Below, one piece after another: positions 47,701 through 47,843 of a stretch of 47,843 nt of DNA (within the stretch, counting starts at the first letter, position 1; every line of letters begins with the position of its first letter). Below the pieces are notes generated by a model. It was not told the origin of the DNA and searched no databases. It worked only from the letters and a program-made list of their open reading frames with translations. Origin of the DNA: GCA-002708315 sp964460905 (lineage in GTDB: Bacteria; Bacteroidota; Bacteroidia; Bacteroidales; F082). Made by a program: the position numbers and the translations under genes. The DNA lies in assembly GCA_964460905.1 (NCBI GenBank), contig CAYWRM010000032.1, positions 1 to 47,843 of the forward strand. Reading direction: 5' to 3'.

Positions 47701-47843
47701 CGTTATGTAGCTAACTGGGATTGGTACTGGGCAGTTAACAATGTAGTAGTAACTAATGCAGTAACCCGCACAGGTGAACCTATATTAACCAGCAGACCAA
47801 TTACCACACGAGCTATGACAGGATATGAAATTCATCGTACAAC
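41734..47843 (+). CDS. Giant secreted multi-domain adhesin (3' end outside window)
   Basis: The frame is open from the ATG at 41734 to the window edge, 2036 codons without a stop. A signal peptide ends near ALAQ (residue 27). Domains visible in order: a choice-of-anchor J / cleaved-adhesin module at about 70-217 (SLDEGFEGVDFPPAGW...FVDDFLG); an HYDIN/choice-of-anchor D-like module at about 230-329; a second J-like module at about 330-489; beta-rich and FnIII-like regions; a carboxypeptidase-regulatory-like domain at about 909-995 followed by DDEVLVSW; another J-like module near 1420-1570 (FIETFDGLANFELPAGW); a second carboxypeptidase-regulatory-like domain near 1735-1825 followed by DDEVLLTW; and a further J-like module to the edge. 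The whole resembles gingipain-type adhesin arrays and a T9SS sorting domain is expected beyond the window. It could carry an enzyme domain further on. Confidence 0.88.
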   Translation, partial: MKKTTILRWLFSILLIAFWGFGTALAQDFNRYLDPNDKAAIAEEMKTFLLESGRFVDENKSPGIRGCATSLDEGFEGVDFPPAGWTVINGGEPFTWGKWYGMAHTGNIAAGILYGSTAHNDWLITPAIQPEIGNVDLSFWSRNLSSVQIDEFNVMLSTTGNDEADFTVTLAENVGPPATYTQYTYDLTAYIGQIVYVAVQAISTDEFALFVDDFLGPDFFYPTTPYFNGASRVDFYYSYDLGVYEETYEISNCGTTDDLNVSLNAANPELAISGLPTTIPAGGSAIITVTFTPGVGNTGSYYGSFDLNTNDPGNPLVSVDVYSQVYEAVITTCLYQNFNAISNYYKPDNWRGGFSVRTSGGVDDSHRFTRNLYGGTYSSRGQFSTNFIVLPANSKFQFDYRAVDYSYYPTTPTPADYFAFTVYISTDYGVTHTPIYVYDETAHVETLDYKNVEIDLSAYIGETVLFTVEVENIDGNFYLDLDNLGVLTGDHGLVINNPVLNMGYRPIGAWMKTASYEIVNNPPDGDVIITQADIDENFGGFLAVDAPVLPFEFAICETTYEFGISTTEEVVTDGAFAGNFALFYGGARAIAHATYSGNAYTPDEGDVWEIAFDGNAATFPESVPMGTFRDNYNMPGADADGWDVVYMFTFGTDVVFNAGLTATDAKMAIYPVGFDGIGGPDMDNELFNGTTALVDIELAAGTYYMAVSTTGTDYDLDVTFPDMPLPDAATYVAPFDGETGIINGNNLEWTFGANTIDYQVILGTTYPPTDEVVPWTNDLAELYTLVNTMPDLQYFWQVNTGNSTGTTNGPIWGFTATITPPSGLVVTLDDPGESSPTVNTSLTWDAPLIRAFLGYNVYRNGIKLNTDLLTSEMYSDLGLARNMSYTYYVTSVFDQGESEPSHMVTVTSLGVGTFNGVVTDILTTDPIENALVKILGYEHSYYLTTNNLGEYSTLAYAGTYDIAVSAEAYNFVTDGPIALTHGATETNDFALTETPLPVGDVVAEEISDDEVLVSWSDTAPVPIAEWIAHDNGVNYGGVTAYGNGFSCASRWTPILLAEYAGTYLTKINLFIYNTSNLEIELNIWKGSTPTLVYTQSVASINYGEWNEFTLDTPILVTGNEELWFGYTLMDGYIDGYPAGKDSSLAVDGFGNKMYYYGNWYDLSYFNIPGNWNIQGFVTDAVTNMSRPLASVEGAYFNNMRPVSPSAKIEDSDEINTSPSASLPASIDNSTRGIVSYDVYRHKVYQPETAVLVGNTIQQSFVDFDWGIQDWGVYRWSVVVKYDAGQISEPTYSNTLETDMEIMVSAMVNTNSGDSPAGTMVAFTNTSELDEFGEPIYIFSAMLDDAGFKSWDDFRRGTYDIEVILPGFTPIDETGVDIFDDEDFEWMLEEIIAIPGDLYVTPTGWATWVGNTGTNPFEPFIETFDGLANFELPAGWTTSPESGNWGAQNSDYAGGVAPELRFGFYPSSTNEFYIMTPMLNTDGQDQLQFSFKHMINDYNGNYTLRVVAIADGVEYIIEEWLTPEYLPATDMNYTLTDAHGVGAEEFQLAWVLNGNSFNINYWYIDNVVLNGPTRNKANRAFEAYKVYHDGALITEVIDTEYQYGTEGEVLVAGETYTAGVAAVFTMGQSETAEFDWIYVPCDDYAAPTAFTAAQDEGTLNITLEWINVDAAALDTIAGVAVYRNGDLYGFVDFDTAVVNTYTDGPLDFGTYSYCITYIYDSGAETCQGVVCSGDVELDGNAAVDGFVFQDAYLGGAPIEGAEVYLVDVDDPTMEFFYFADTLGAYGGEIIAGTYDYTVSAWGYMTETLDGVVIPENGTVSNTFELDEFPAPPVNVIATELNDDEVLLTWNNPQFSLFEPYVADMGTGVPAGWIIDPAAMPTWFWTESDAGNQLGGKAFMFVDSDAAGTVDMDVTMTTPVIEYTMGQPLLLLNFDQYYNYYSGDFADVEVYDGNNWVVVLHQTSDQGGWTNPSHKSIDVTAYANPEFQVRFRYVANWDWYWAVNNVVVTNAVTRTGEPILTSRPITTRAMTGYEIHRT

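Noticed and set aside
1..47843. CRISPR array, insertion sequence or prophage
   Set aside because: No regularly spaced repeats, no transposase or phage structural genes were found on either strand.

Overview
The window is low-GC chromosomal DNA from a member of the Bacteroidota, probably a Bacteroidales/Marinilabiliales-type marine or sediment bacterium. Several independent signs agree. There are type IX secretion (T9SS) C-terminal sorting domains on secreted proteins, a fused SecDF, promoters of the TTG-N20-TAnnTTTG type, weak ribosome binding sites, short Cys-rich peptide plus DUF4221 lipoprotein cassettes, and a LytS/LytTR two-component pair whose kinase carries TPRs. The assignment rests on gene families and promoter style; no rRNA is present to place it more finely.

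Layout. Positions 1-2275 hold the tail of an unrecognised protein, a REP-like palindrome and a three-gene minus-strand cassette: a secreted four-Cys peptide, a DUF4221 lipoprotein and a thioredoxin-like CGSC lipoprotein. The cassette lies between two imperfect direct repeats and faces an orphan RND permease (2467-5634). Positions 5642-11430 are a minus-strand housekeeping cluster: a small membrane protein, mutL, two rhomboid proteases, an endonuclease/exonuclease/phosphatase protein and glutathione peroxidase. Positions 11671-13207 are a HAD phosphatase and fabI, followed by a decayed FISUMP-domain gene. Positions 13502-19246 are a minus-strand secreted-protein operon: a BNR-repeat T9SS protein, a tiny PID-CTERM-like protein and a GH39-like T9SS glycosidase. 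It is driven by a clear promoter and is divergent from a LytS-type kinase and LytTR regulator (19399-22239).

A tRNA-Met(CAT) with a good terminator follows, then about 1 kb of gene-poor, apparently decayed DNA and a small zinc-ribbon protein. Positions 23996-26759 are an MBOAT/AlgJ-like O-acetylation pair. Positions 26795-28699 are an HD-fold protein and an isocitrate/isopropylmalate-type dehydrogenase. Positions 28858-33256 are RNA-maturation and chaperone genes (CCA-adding enzyme, miaA, grpE, dnaJ). A small T9SS protein, a NatAB-type ABC exporter, a DUF6265 lipoprotein and secDF follow. From 41734 to the right edge runs the first 2036 codons of a giant multi-domain secreted adhesin.

The genes combine ordinary core functions (tRNA maturation, protein folding and translocation, lipid synthesis, mismatch repair) with an envelope and secretion programme. 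SecDF exports proteins to the periplasm, T9SS cargo goes on to the surface, and small exported peptides and lipoproteins have unknown roles. The best candidates for undescribed biology are the repeat-flanked peptide/DUF4221/thioredoxin cassette beside the orphan RND pump, the PID-CTERM-like miniprotein between two T9SS cargo genes, and a family of intergenic palindromes with 12-base loops.
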